64,000 nucleotides of DNA from an uncultured Verrucomicrobiota bacterium (GCA_903876795.1 CAIRBK010000050.1:1-64000), one strand, 5' to 3'; shown: positions 34,497-43,335, numbered from the stretch's first letter. Notes: a model not told the origin generated them from the sequence alone. Numbers and translations are program-made.

Positions 34497-35501
34497 ATGC
34501 AACTCACCAAGCACTGGGCCGCCCAGCTCGACGACTATGTGATCGACCTCGGCTGGTCGGCCGACGGCACCCGCCTCGCCGCCGCCGCGTCCTCGGGGCC
34601 CGTCTCGCTCTTCGCCACGATCGACGGCGCCCGCACCGATCTCCCCGGCCACGACGACGGCGCCAACTGCCTCGCCTGGCACCCCGCCCAACCCGCGCTC
34701 CTCGCCACCGGCGGACAAGACGCCAAGGTCAAACTCTGGGACGCCGACAGCGCCCAGCACACCGCCAGCGCCGGAGTCGGCGGCGCCTGGATCGAGCACC
34801 TCGCGTGGTCTCCCGACGGAGCCAAGCTCGCCGTCGCCGCCGGACGCCAGCTCGCGTTTCTCCGCGCCGACGGCTCGACTTTGCACACGTTCAAGCCCGC
34901 GCCCAAAACCATCAGCGCGATCGCCTGGCAACCCGCCGGCGGCTGCCTCGCCTCGGCCTACTTCGGCGGCGTGTGCCTGTGGGACGCCGATGATTTTATC
35001 GCCCAGAAGGAATTCGCCTACGCCAACGGCATTCATGCCCTCGTCTGGTCGCCCGACAACCGCTGGCTTGTCTCCGGCAACCAGGACCCGAGCGTGCACC
35101 TCTGGCTCCCCGACACGACCGACGAATTCCACATGAGCGGCTACGAGGGCAAGGTGAAGGAGCTCTCCTTCGACCGCGACTCGCACTGGCTCGCCACCGG
35201 CGGAGGACAAGACGCCTGCCTCTGGGACTGCACCGGCGCCGGCCCCGAAGGCCGCGAGCCCACCATGTTGCCCCACCAGGCCAAGGTCTGCGCCGTGGCG
35301 TTTCAACACGCTCACGGCCTGCTCGCCACCGCCTCGCAGGACGGCGTGGTGCAACTCTGGAGCCCCGAGCGCCCGAAGCCCCTTCGCGCCACCGTAAAAA
35401 TGCCTGTGCCCGCCACCAAGCTCGCCTGGTCCCCCGACGACGGCCTCCTCGCCGTCGGCAGCGAAAAAGGCGTCGTCTACGTCCTCAAGGTCGAAGACTG
35501 A
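34497..35501 (+). CDS. WD40 repeat beta-propeller protein
   Basis: 334 residues forming about seven WD40-type repeats: LGWSADGTRLAAAAS, LAWHPAQPALLATGGQDAKV ending LWD, LAWSPDGAKLAVAAG, IAWQPAGGCLASAYFGGVC, LVWSPDNRWLVSGNQDPSVH, LSFDRDSHWLATGGGQDACL and AWSPDDGLLAVGSEKG. There is no signal peptide, so it is probably cytoplasmic. Its place directly behind the CobW GTPase gene suggests a partner or scaffold for that protein. CobW-WD40 gene pairs occur in several phyla to my recollection, but the molecular role is not known. A strong palindrome follows the stop within 3 bp. Confidence 0.92.
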   Translation: MQLTKHWAAQLDDYVIDLGWSADGTRLAAAASSGPVSLFATIDGARTDLPGHDDGANCLAWHPAQPALLATGGQDAKVKLWDADSAQHTASAGVGGAWIEHLAWSPDGAKLAVAAGRQLAFLRADGSTLHTFKPAPKTISAIAWQPAGGCLASAYFGGVCLWDADDFIAQKEFAYANGIHALVWSPDNRWLVSGNQDPSVHLWLPDTTDEFHMSGYEGKVKELSFDRDSHWLATGGGQDACLWDCTGAGPEGREPTMLPHQAKVCAVAFQHAHGLLATASQDGVVQLWSPERPKPLRATVKMPVPATKLAWSPDDGLLAVGSEKGVVYVLKVED

Positions 35502-35503
35502 GC

Positions 35504-35540
35504 CGAACCAAGTGTCACCTAATAGGTGACACTTGGTTCG
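35504..35540. terminator. Perfect 17-bp palindrome with 3-nt loop
   Basis: Arm 35504-35520 (CGAACCAAGTGTCACCT) and arm 35524-35540 are perfectly complementary around AAT. The stem is very stable and begins just after the WD40 stop codon, but no T-run follows on either strand. It probably ends or insulates the CobW-WD40 transcript; it could also be a dispersed palindromic repeat. Confidence 0.65.
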
Positions 35541-35559
35541 GGCTCACCCGCCTCAGTGC

Positions 35560-36639
35560 ATGAAACCGGCCGTTTCCGGCGAAGTCCACCGCACGTCCCG
35601 CCGCCAGGCGCTCATCCCGCTGGGCATCGGCGTGGTGTTTCTCGGCATCGGGCTCTGGGCCGTCTCGACCATTTGGACGAATGGCGACCGAACCTTTGCG
35701 TGGTTTTGGGGCTCGTTCCGGTTTCTCGGCAGCAGCGCCGCCGCGGTGAACGGCCTCATGGGCCTGCGCACACCTCCGGTCCATGCCGTGCTCTCCGCCG
35801 ACGGCCTCGCACTTCCCTTCCTGCGCGCAACGCAGATCCCGTGGTCCCACATCCTCGACGTGCGGCTCGCCCCCGGGAAGTTAACCGACTCGGAGGGCAC
35901 CCACCACGTCTTCAAGGAACCGCTCATCCGCCGCATGCGCGATCTCGCGCCATTGCAAACCGGAAAGGCGGCCCGCTGGACCCAAGGCATGACCGCGCCG
36001 CTGGAGGACGGCACGGTCGAGTTCATGGTGCAGACCCTATCCTGTCCGCTGCCGGCCAACGAGCTGCTGGCCCGCATCCAATCCCGCCTGCTCGGCGAAC
36101 CCGTGCCCGTGCTGCCCGCAGCCGCGGACGCCGCAGTGAGCACCTTCGGTGGACGCCTGATCAGCCCCCCGCCCCCAAACCTCCGAGTCCACATGGACAA
36201 AATCAGCGCGCTCGTCACCTGCTTGATCGGAGCCGCGATAGTCGCTTTCGGCGCCCATCAATGGAAACGCGGCCATGACGCGCTGAACTGGACCCGGGCC
36301 CATGCATTCCTCAAACACGCGGACGTGACGGAGTCATCGGACAGGCGAAGCACGTACCGGGGAATCAGGGTTCACTACGAGTTTACCCGCCAGGGATGGA
36401 CCTACACCGGTGCCGATCTGGATGTGAGCTCCAACGACGGCTCCAAGGACTACGTGGAATCCAAGCTCGGGGAATACCCCGCCGGACAGCGCTTCACGGT
36501 TTACTTCGATCCCCAGAACCCGGCCGACTCCGCCTTCCATCCCCCCGCCAAGCGGGTTGCCTACGAATGGCTGGGCGGCGGGGCGGCCTTCCTCGTTTTC
36601 GGGTTTTTCCTTTGGCGTTTCCGCGTCCGACGCACCTGA
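35560..36639 (+). CDS. Membrane protein with DUF3592-like domain
   Basis: 359 residues from the ATG giving MKPAVSGEVHRTSRRQALIP; the open frame starts 9 codons earlier inside the palindrome tail. Membrane helices lie near the N-terminus (ALIPLGIGVVFLGIGLWAVS and a second about 40 residues later), in the middle (SALVTCLIGAAIVAFGAHQW) and at the C-terminus (GGGAAFLVFGFFLWRF). Between the last two lies the DUF3592 pattern: W-T-R-A-H-A, RGIRVHYEFTRQGWTYTGAD, YPAGQRFTVYFDPQNPADSA. The first half resembles a membrane PH-like domain (VHAVLSADGLALPFLRATQI). Function is unknown for the family. It is 7 bp upstream of the small gene that follows. Confidence 0.8.
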   Translation: MKPAVSGEVHRTSRRQALIPLGIGVVFLGIGLWAVSTIWTNGDRTFAWFWGSFRFLGSSAAAVNGLMGLRTPPVHAVLSADGLALPFLRATQIPWSHILDVRLAPGKLTDSEGTHHVFKEPLIRRMRDLAPLQTGKAARWTQGMTAPLEDGTVEFMVQTLSCPLPANELLARIQSRLLGEPVPVLPAAADAAVSTFGGRLISPPPPNLRVHMDKISALVTCLIGAAIVAFGAHQWKRGHDALNWTRAHAFLKHADVTESSDRRSTYRGIRVHYEFTRQGWTYTGADLDVSSNDGSKDYVESKLGEYPAGQRFTVYFDPQNPADSAFHPPAKRVAYEWLGGGAAFLVFGFFLWRFRVRRT

Positions 36640-36646
36640 TTTATTT

Positions 36647-36925
36647 ATGCACCGATTCATCCCAGAATCCGGCGCGACGGATCGGTCGCTAAATCCCGAA
36701 TACACCGCCGCGATTAAACGTTGGACGCGCGAAACTCTCGCCTTGGCCGACGAGGCCGTCGTTTCGGTGATGGAGTCGCCGTGCAGGGACGAAGGGTGTC
36801 CGCTGGTCGAAACCGTCATCGCCGTCTTTGACGAACACGGCACCCGCACCTGGAAACTCACCCGCCCCCGCGCGGCCGTAACCAAGACCATGATCCGTCA
36901 AACGCTCGGGGCTCCCAACGGCTGA
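36647..36925 (+). CDS. Small CxxxxC protein of a type I associate with CobW loci
   Basis: 92 residues from the ATG giving MHRFIPESGATD. The core reads VSVMESPCRDEGCPLVETVI then AVFDEHGTRTWKLTRP. This C-x4-C-P-x-x-E-T-V pattern is one I associate, from memory, with small proteins encoded close to CobW/COG0523 GTPases. The two cysteines could bind metal. It follows the DUF3592-like gene by 7 bp. A MITE-like element begins 1 bp after its stop. A role in metal delivery is inference from context only. Confidence 0.7.
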   Translation: MHRFIPESGATDRSLNPEYTAAIKRWTRETLALADEAVVSVMESPCRDEGCPLVETVIAVFDEHGTRTWKLTRPRAAVTKTMIRQTLGAPNG

Positions 36926-36926
36926 T

Positions 36927-37233
36927 ACCAATGGATGGAAGCCTTTAGGCTGAAGGGTGTTGCTGAAATAAAGCGGGTTGGCGTGAGAGGAGAAGCGGGC
37001 TCGGCCAATGCGGCCGAGACGGAGGCGACCCGGCGGGTCGTGTCGTCGAGGTCAACGCCGGCCCAGCAGGCTTATCCTTTCACTCGCAGAGTTCGACGAC
37101 CTGAGTTCTTGCAGAAACACGGCCTAAACGATCTCCAAACCGAAATCGCTCCGCGATTCCGCTACGTTGGGAATCCGTAGCGGAACGGCGGAGCCGTTTC
37201 GTCCGAATAGCCTTCATTCACGCATCCATTGGT
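36927..37233. mobile_element. MITE-like element with 11-bp terminal inverted repeats
   Basis: ACCAATGGATG (36927-36937) and CATCCATTGGT (37223-37233) are perfect inverted ends of a 307-bp block with no recognisable gene. Both ends also carry GAAGCC/GAAGGC-type sequence just inside. A 26-nt inverted pair lies near the right end. No target-site duplication is visible. It is probably a non-autonomous insertion or the remnant of one. Confidence 0.55.
37141..37201. repeat. Imperfect 26-bp hairpin inside the MITE-like element
   Basis: Arms 37141-37166 and 37176-37201 pair with four mismatches around a 9-nt loop (CGCTCCGCGATTCCGCTACG on the left; CGTAGCGGAACGGCGGAGCC on the right). It could terminate transcripts from either side or be a structural part of the element. 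Confidence 0.6.
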
Positions 37234-37265
37234 TTGACGGACAGCGGGTGCCTCCGGATTCGGTC

Positions 37266-37296
37266 ACAAAAAAGGCGGCCCGCGCGGGGCCGCCTT
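37266..37296 (-). terminator. Rho-independent terminator of the choice-of-anchor I gene
   Basis: Stem AAGGCGGCCC (37272-37281) with GGGCCGCCTT (37287-37296). Read on the minus strand it is followed by a run of T (37268-37273). It lies 22 bp beyond the stop of the minus-strand gene. Confidence 0.85.
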
Positions 37297-37317
37297 GCGC
37301 ATGATTGCGGGGCTTGA

Positions 37318-39135
37318 TCAAGAAACGCGGCGGCGGCGGAAAACCGCGAGGCCGAGCGCACCCAAACCGGCCAGGGCGGCATAGGTGGAGGGCTCGGGAA
37401 TGGCGGAGACCGAAGTCACCTCAAACACGCCGATCGAGCCGTTGCCACCAGTGCCTTCAAAGCCGACTATCAGCAGGTTTTTCCCGGTGGAGTTGCCGGC
37501 GGCTCCAGCCGCAAGAAAGAGCATGGATTCCGGGGAGATATAAACGCCGCCGTCCACACCGTCGGTCGTGCCGGTCACGGGGTTGAAATAGCCCGCGATG
37601 AAAACGTTGTTCAGATCGGTGATGTCGAACTGGAAGATGCCGTTTTCGCGTTCGTTGCCGATGAACACGAAGTCTTTGCCGTCAAAACTGCCGAAGGCCA
37701 GTGCCTCGGGCTCGGGGCCCTTGTCGTCGGAACGGGTATCCGTGTTGGTGGTCAGACCGCTGTTCATGTTGAACGACGAGGGGTTGTTGGCGGCCACATA
37801 CTCCTCGATCATGGCGTCGGAGTCGAAGGCGATGGAGAGGCTGCCGTCTGCCTCAACCTTCCAAATGGTGAAGCTGCGGGTGCCCATCATGGTCGGCACA
37901 TCGATATCGCCGTCCAAATCGGTGTCACCTTGGTCCTTGAGGATGTTCAGGCGACCGATTCCGGTGTTGTTGACGATGGGATCGACGGTGCTGTCGATAT
38001 CGGGATTCAAGAGCACATTGGAGCCGGGACGAGGATCGCGATCCGCGTTTTGAGCCCCTGCGCGCATGAGATCGCCGTCATCGGGACGGGCATCGCCCTC
38101 GTTGGCGGTAACCAGGTAGGTGGAGCCGGCGCGTTCAAACTTGGTCATGGTGTCGGGCATGGGCAGGCCGACGACGGTGTCGTTACGATTGGTAAGGGTG
38201 GAGAAGGTCAGCGGGCCTGATCCGTCCGGGTCGGGACCATCGCGGTCGGACGCATCAATCACCTGGGAAATTCCGGGCAGGCTGCTGATCGAGGTGAATT
38301 TGCCGCTGACCAGATCCAGTGTGGCGATCGCGTTGTTTTCCTGGAGGGTGATGTAGGCCGTGTTGTTGCTGGCGGTGATGTATTCGGGCTCGATGTCGGC
38401 AATGTTGGCCGTTTTCACCGTGAGGGTATCGAGTCGCGAGTTACGCACGCCGGCGATGGTCGCCGTGCCGGCGAGATTTGGCGCGCTGAAATCGTAAGTC
38501 ACCACGTTGGCCTGGGTGACGTTGGCCGTGATGTCGGCGGCGGAGGTGATGCCGTTCAAGCTGATCACGCTCACCGATCCGGGGCGATTGAAGGCCTCGG
38601 GGGTGGCTACGGAAGTCGCCTGGTTACCGCTATACTCGGTGGTGGAACCGTATTCGCCTTCGTTGGCGATGAGCAGCTTGGTGCCATCGGGGGTGATGGT
38701 GACCGAGTCGGGATGGTAACCCACGTCGAGTGTCTTGATTATGGAGCCGTTAGACTTGTCGAAGATCGCGATGCGACCGAAGTCGGTAGCGGACGTGGCC
38801 GTCGGGATAACAGTGGCAACACCGAAGCCGCGGGCGTCATTGAGCACGCTGGAAATCGAGGAGGTGCCGGCGGCGGTGTTGAACACGCCGTTCAGGTCGA
38901 CCGAATAGGAGGACGAAAGAGCGCCGTTGGAACCGAGGGTGTAAGCCTGAATCGAATGGCTGGCCGAGGCTCCGCCGATCGAATTGGTCGAGAGCAAAGA
39001 GCCATCGGCAAATGAGACGATCTCGCCGCCATTGGGCAGGGCGACGCCCGAGAGAAAGGAGACCTCGGCAGAGGCCGAGAAGGGAAGCAGCACGCACGAG
39101 GCGCCCGCGAGGAAGGTGTGCAGTCTGGTTCGCAT
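37318..39135 (-). CDS. Secreted choice-of-anchor I family protein with PEP-CTERM tail
   Basis: 605 residues from the ATG giving MRTRLHTFLAGASCVLLPF, a clear signal peptide ending near SASA. The body is rich in Ser, Thr, Asn and Gly with beta-propeller-like elements (VGYHPDSVTITPDGTKLLIA, NEGEYG, DIEPEYITASNNTAYITLQE, LVTANEGDAR, GPEPEALAFG). This order is the hallmark of the choice-of-anchor I family, which is related to alkaline-phosphatase-associated proteins. The C-terminus IPEPSTYAALAGLGALGLAV followed by RRRR is a PEP-CTERM signal: PEP motif, membrane helix, basic end. It is processed by an exosortase and the protein goes to the surface or matrix. It is a single gene with its own terminator. 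Confidence 0.92.
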   Translation of the reverse strand: MRTRLHTFLAGASCVLLPFSASAEVSFLSGVALPNGGEIVSFADGSLLSTNSIGGASASHSIQAYTLGSNGALSSSYSVDLNGVFNTAAGTSSISSVLNDARGFGVATVIPTATSATDFGRIAIFDKSNGSIIKTLDVGYHPDSVTITPDGTKLLIANEGEYGSTTEYSGNQATSVATPEAFNRPGSVSVISLNGITSAADITANVTQANVVTYDFSAPNLAGTATIAGVRNSRLDTLTVKTANIADIEPEYITASNNTAYITLQENNAIATLDLVSGKFTSISSLPGISQVIDASDRDGPDPDGSGPLTFSTLTNRNDTVVGLPMPDTMTKFERAGSTYLVTANEGDARPDDGDLMRAGAQNADRDPRPGSNVLLNPDIDSTVDPIVNNTGIGRLNILKDQGDTDLDGDIDVPTMMGTRSFTIWKVEADGSLSIAFDSDAMIEEYVAANNPSSFNMNSGLTTNTDTRSDDKGPEPEALAFGSFDGKDFVFIGNERENGIFQFDITDLNNVFIAGYFNPVTGTTDGVDGGVYISPESMLFLAAGAAGNSTGKNLLIVGFEGTGGNGSIGVFEVTSVSAIPEPSTYAALAGLGALGLAVFRRRRVS

Positions 39136-39263
39136 AGGAGACCGCCCAAGCAAACCTACCGTTCCGCGACCGCCAGACTTGCAGTGTAAATTGGAGGTTA
39201 CGCCGTCACAAACATGGCGGTCATGTTACGGGGTGCCAGGCGGCGCTGGATGCCGCAAAGCAC

Positions 39264-41171
39264 TCATGGCAACTTCGCCGCCTCGGCCTCGAGTCGGGTG
39301 ACAAGTTCGTCCATCTGGTCGATCACGGCCTGCACGGTCTCGCGCTTGGAGAGGTCCACTCCGGCCTTGCGTAGCTGCTCCATGGGATGGTCGTTGCCGC
39401 CGCTCTTGAGCAGCGTGAGGTAGCGCTCGGTCGCGGCGGCGCGCTCTTCCGGAGCGCCGGTGTTCATCGCCTTGTAGAGCTGCGCCGACGAGGCGAAGCA
39501 GGTCGCGTATTGGTAGACGTAGTAGGGCGAGTTGTAGAAATGGGGGATGCGCGTCCAGGTGTAGCGATAAAGCTCATCGTGGGTGATCGCGTCGCCGTAG
39601 TATTCCTTGAGAAGGCCGCCGTAGAGATTGCCGAAGACTTCGGCGGTGAGCGGCTCGCCTTTCTCGGCCAGAGAGTGGGCGCGGAGCTCGAAGTCGGCGA
39701 AAAGCACCTGCGTGTAGAATGTGCCCACGATCGCGTCGATGGCGTGCTGGAGCAGGAGGAACCGGGCCTTGGGATCATTGCTCTCGGCGAGCAGTTTTTC
39801 GAGCAGCAGGCGTTCGTTGATGGTCGAGGCGACCTCGGCTACGAAGATCGTGTAGTCGGCCGTGACAAAGGGCTGGTTCTCCTCCGAGAGGCGCGTGTGC
39901 ATCGCGTGCCCCATCTCGTGCGCAAACGTGAACACCGCGTCGAGCGTGTCGTTGTAGTTCATCAGCACATACGGGCCGACGCCGTAGACTCCCGCGCTGT
40001 AGGCGCCGGAGCGTTTGCCCTCGTTTTCATAGACGTCGATGCGGTTGCGTTCGAGCAGTTCGGCGAGCTTCGCCTGGTATTCCTCGCCCAGCGGGGAGAC
40101 CGAGGCGCGCACCAGATCCCGGGCCGGCGTGTAGGGCCAGACGGTTTCGTCCTTCACCAGCGGAATCTGGCCGTCGTAAAGGTGATAGGTTTCCAAGCCG
40201 AGGATTTTCTGCCGCAGCCGGAAGTAGCGCCTCAGCGGCGCGGTGCCGGCGCGGACCGTGTCCACGAGATTGGTGTAGACCTCGGTCGGGATGGCGTTGC
40301 CGTCCAGCGCGCGGGCGAGGGTGGACGGATAATCGCGGGCCTGGGTCAGGAACCAACCGCGTTCCAGGATTCCGCGGTAGATGGCGGCGTAGGTGTTCTT
40401 GGTCGCCTCGTAGGTCTTCAGGTTGGCGGCAAAGGCCTTGGCGCGGTCGGCCTGGTTGTAGTTGGTGGCGAGAATCGACTGATAAGCGCCCGGGGTCAGG
40501 GTGACGTCCTTGCCGTCGGAGAGCGTGACGGCGGGGAACTTGATGTCGGAGGTGCTGAGCTCCGAGTAGATGGAGCGGGGAGTCTCGTTGAAGCGCGTGG
40601 CGAAAGAGAGGAGTTTCTCGCCCTTTTCATCGAGGACATGCTTTTGCTGGCGGTAGGCGTCGAGGATCGGGAAGCGGTAGGGCGCGAGGTCCGGCGTGGT
40701 GTCGAGCCAGCCGCGCATGGTGGCCTCGGGCACGGCCAGCAACTCCGGGTTGAACCAGGCGGTGGCGGTGCCGAACTTGGCGAAAAGCGCCTGCACGCGC
40801 TGGAGACGGCCGCCGACCTCCTGGTTGCGCGTATCGGTGTCGCGTTGAAGCTGCGGATAGCGGAACACGCGATACTGGAGGATGCCGATCTCGTCGTAGA
40901 GCCGGTAGGCCGCGAGCACGGCGGCGGGGCCGTCCTTGAGCGAGCCCTTGAGGGCGGCAAAGGAATCCATCTTGGTCTCGATCTCCTTCATGCCCTGCTC
41001 CCAGGAGGTCCAATCGGGATAGATGGGAGAAAAATCCCATTTGTAGCCGGCGGCTATCTCGGCGCGGTTGCGGGTGGCGGGCTTGGTTTCGGCTTGGGCG
41101 TGGGTCATCAGCAAAGAAAAGGCGGTGGCGAGGAAGAACGGACGGACAAGTATGGGTAGTTTACCGATCAT
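39264..41171 (-). CDS. pepF: Exported M3-family oligoendopeptidase F
   Basis: 635 residues from the ATG giving MIGKLPILVRPFFLATAFSL; the frame is open far upstream, but only this start gives a signal peptide (ends HAQA). The zinc site is HEMGHAMH at about 414-421 (HExxH), followed about 25 residues later by the Glu of TINERLLLEKL. PYVLMNYNDTLDAVFTFAHE and YYVYQYATCFASS are typical of M3B oligoendopeptidases. The enzyme cleaves short peptides; the signal peptide suggests a periplasmic or secreted version, unlike the cytosolic Lactococcus PepF. It is divergent from the HAD gene, with 84 bp between starts. Confidence 0.93.
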   Translation of the reverse strand: MIGKLPILVRPFFLATAFSLLMTHAQAETKPATRNRAEIAAGYKWDFSPIYPDWTSWEQGMKEIETKMDSFAALKGSLKDGPAAVLAAYRLYDEIGILQYRVFRYPQLQRDTDTRNQEVGGRLQRVQALFAKFGTATAWFNPELLAVPEATMRGWLDTTPDLAPYRFPILDAYRQQKHVLDEKGEKLLSFATRFNETPRSIYSELSTSDIKFPAVTLSDGKDVTLTPGAYQSILATNYNQADRAKAFAANLKTYEATKNTYAAIYRGILERGWFLTQARDYPSTLARALDGNAIPTEVYTNLVDTVRAGTAPLRRYFRLRQKILGLETYHLYDGQIPLVKDETVWPYTPARDLVRASVSPLGEEYQAKLAELLERNRIDVYENEGKRSGAYSAGVYGVGPYVLMNYNDTLDAVFTFAHEMGHAMHTRLSEENQPFVTADYTIFVAEVASTINERLLLEKLLAESNDPKARFLLLQHAIDAIVGTFYTQVLFADFELRAHSLAEKGEPLTAEVFGNLYGGLLKEYYGDAITHDELYRYTWTRIPHFYNSPYYVYQYATCFASSAQLYKAMNTGAPEERAAATERYLTLLKSGGNDHPMEQLRKAGVDLSKRETVQAVIDQMDELVTRLEAEAAKLP

Positions 41172-41255
41172 GGCGGAAAGGGATAACGCTTTCGCCGCTT
41201 GCGTCGAGCCGAGCCAGGCGAAAGGTGGACAACCTTTGATTTTATAAATTCCCGT

Positions 41256-41903
41256 ATGCTCCGCGCTCTCATTTTCGATTTCGACGGCCTGCTGGTGGAC
41301 ACCGAGACGGTGCTCATCGACGCCTGGGTGCAGGTGCATGAGGAGGACGGCTTGGTCTGCGATCGCAGTTTGCTGCATCAAATCGTAGGCCACACCGATG
41401 TCGTCCACGACTACTGGTCGGCCTACGCTCCCGAGGTGGATCGCGCCGTCCTGGAGGGGCGCTACCGAAGCGTCGCCCGCAAACTCACCCTGGACGCCCC
41501 GCCCTTGCCCGGCACCGTGGCCCTGCTGCAATCGGCGCGCGGAGCGGGCCTCAAAATAGGCCTCGCGTCCAACTCCACGCATGCTCACGTCGAGGGCCAC
41601 CTGGCCCACCGCGGGATGCTCGGCTACTTCGATCACATCGCCTGCCGCGACGACGTGCCCGTGGGCAAGCCAGAGCCGCACGTCTATCTCGCCGCGCTGC
41701 ACGGTCTAGGCGTCGAGGCGGGCCGCACCGTGGCCTTCGAGGATTCGGTGCCCGGCCATGTGGCCGCCCACCGCGCCGGCCTCAAGGTCGTGGTCGTGCC
41801 CAACCCCTCGACGGTGCACTGCGATTTCGCACACGCGTCGCTCAAGCTCGAATCACTGGCCGACCTCTCGCTTGCCGACATCAAAGCGACGCTGACACGA
41901 TAA
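41256..41903 (+). CDS. HAD superfamily hydrolase, beta-phosphoglucomutase-like subfamily
   Basis: 215 residues. Start at the ATG giving MLRALIFDFDGLLVDTETVL, which places motif I (DFDGLLVDTE) at the N-terminus as usual; the frame is open 19 codons earlier. Motif II is LASNS, motif III the Lys in GKPEPHVYL, and motif IV FEDSVPGHVAA. A helical cap lies between motifs I and II. These enzymes dephosphorylate small metabolites or act as phosphomutases; the exact substrate is not predictable. It probably forms its own unit. Confidence 0.9.
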   Translation: MLRALIFDFDGLLVDTETVLIDAWVQVHEEDGLVCDRSLLHQIVGHTDVVHDYWSAYAPEVDRAVLEGRYRSVARKLTLDAPPLPGTVALLQSARGAGLKIGLASNSTHAHVEGHLAHRGMLGYFDHIACRDDVPVGKPEPHVYLAALHGLGVEAGRTVAFEDSVPGHVAAHRAGLKVVVVPNPSTVHCDFAHASLKLESLADLSLADIKATLTR

Positions 41904-41934
41904 ATCCACTCACCCCGGGACTTCCCGCTGGATT

Positions 41935-42678
41935 TCACCCTGATGCGAGCCGGGAGCGCAACCAGCCGGGCCGGTCGGTGGTGATGCTCGCGACTCCGGC
42001 GGCAGCCAGTTCCCGGGCGCGCCGCGCGTCGTTCACCGTCCAGACATGCAATTCCAACCCGTCGGCGCGCAAGCGCTCGACGAGTCGGGCGTCGATCGGC
42101 CAGCCCGCGCTCACGCCCAGGCCGGCAAACCCGGCCTCGCGACAAATCGTGACAAGCCCGGACTGCCTGGAAGGCGTGCCCTCCGGCGTGTCGGCGAGCA
42201 GCAGCACCGGACACTCCGGCAACGCCTGCCGCGCCTCGCGCAGGGCCTCGACTTCAAAGCTAATCAACACCACCTGCGCCAGCGGCACCGGACCTGCGGC
42301 CAACACGCGGCGCAACGACGAAACGAGGCCGTCGGCCGCCTTTAATTCGACATAAAGCCGTCGCCCGGCCGGCACGGTCGCCAACACTTCGGCCAGCGTC
42401 GGCACGCGCTCGCCCCGAAACGCCGCGCCTTTCCACACGCCCGCGTCGAGTTTTTTGATCTCGGCCAGCGTGAGCGCGTCCACCCGCGCATCTCGCCCCG
42501 TCGTGCGCAACAGGGTGGGATCGTGGATAGCGACCACCTCGCCGTCTTGCGTGAGGTGCACATCGATCTCCACCGCCTCGGCCTGTTGCATCCACCCCAG
42601 CCTGATCGACGCCAGGGTGTTTTCCGGGGCCTCCTGCGAAGCCCCCCGGTGGGCGACGATGGCGACGGTGCTTTTCAT
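41935..42678 (-). CDS. ugpQ: Glycerophosphodiester phosphodiesterase
   Basis: 247 residues. GDPD signatures: AHRGASQEAPENTLASI with catalytic His10 and Arg11; VEIDVHLTQDGEVVAIHDPT, which holds the metal-binding Glu and Asp and the second catalytic His; then YVELK. It ends with GLELHVWTVNDARRARELA, which is typical of the family. It hydrolyses glycerophosphodiesters to glycerol-3-phosphate and an alcohol. There is no signal peptide, so it acts in the cytoplasm like UgpQ. It lies 9 bp beyond the exonuclease-like gene on the same strand, so the pair is probably co-transcribed. Confidence 0.93.
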   Translation of the reverse strand: MKSTVAIVAHRGASQEAPENTLASIRLGWMQQAEAVEIDVHLTQDGEVVAIHDPTLLRTTGRDARVDALTLAEIKKLDAGVWKGAAFRGERVPTLAEVLATVPAGRRLYVELKAADGLVSSLRRVLAAGPVPLAQVVLISFEVEALREARQALPECPVLLLADTPEGTPSRQSGLVTICREAGFAGLGVSAGWPIDARLVERLRADGLELHVWTVNDARRARELAAAGVASITTDRPGWLRSRLASG

Positions 42679-42687
42679 GCGGAAACG

Positions 42688-43335
42688 CTAATCAAAAAGA
42701 CCGCCCTGTCGCAACGCCGAGCGCTTTTCTCCGTCCAGCGTGCTCATGGCCAGCAACCAACCGCACGACTGCTCCGCCACGGAGGTTTCCGAAGCCAATC
42801 GCCCGAGCAGCAGCGCGCCCGCCAACGCATCGTAGAGAGCCGCGTGATAGCGGCGCCGATTCGGCGGACAATGCCGCCCGGCCCACTCGTCGAGTGACGC
42901 CTGCAAGCCGAACACCGCGACCAGATCCGCCAGTTTCGCGGATGCGAGCGACGGGTAGAGCTGCGGGTAGAGCCGCCCCGTGTCGATCCACGGCCCCCAG
43001 TCGGTCAACGCCGCGCCCGGCCGCGCGAAATCCGGCGAGTGCCGCGTGTAGGGCCACACCGATTTGATGAGCGTGTTCTCGGCGTTGGCGAAATGCGCCG
43101 CCAGCGGCCCCGTTTCGCGCCACGCGGCAAACCGTTCGAAGTCCTCGCCGAACGCCGCATGATCCGCGACCGCCGCCGCATCGAGTCCGTGCACTGCGGC
43201 GTCCTCCGCCCGCACGCGCCCGGTGGCCCGGCAAAGGCGCGTGTGTGCCGCCACGATCTCCACGCCGCGCAACGTGACCACGCCGTATTCGAGAATCCCG
43301 GACGCGAGGCTGCCCTCGAAATCGACGAAGTGCAT
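42688..43335 (-). CDS. DnaQ-like 3'-5' exonuclease (DEDD)
   Basis: 215 residues from the ATG giving MHFVDFEGSLASGILEYGVV; the frame is open 21 codons further through Cys-rich repeat sequence that is unlikely to be coding. Exo I is VDFEGS (Asp5, Glu7). The Exo II region is AHFANAENTLI. Exo III is RRYHAALYDALAGALLL, a His with an Asp five residues on. This matches the DnaQ/RNase T-type fold found in proofreading subunits and small DNA or RNA exonucleases. The substrate is unknown. It precedes the GDPD gene by 9 bp. Confidence 0.8.
   Translation of the reverse strand: MHFVDFEGSLASGILEYGVVTLRGVEIVAAHTRLCRATGRVRAEDAAVHGLDAAAVADHAAFGEDFERFAAWRETGPLAAHFANAENTLIKSVWPYTRHSPDFARPGAALTDWGPWIDTGRLYPQLYPSLASAKLADLVAVFGLQASLDEWAGRHCPPNRRRYHAALYDALAGALLLGRLASETSVAEQSCGWLLAMSTLDGEKRSALRQGGLFD

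Noticed and set aside
39387-41159. 590-residue plus-strand open frame opposite oligoendopeptidase F
   Set aside because: Antisense shadow without motifs; the minus strand has the HExxH site and a signal peptide.
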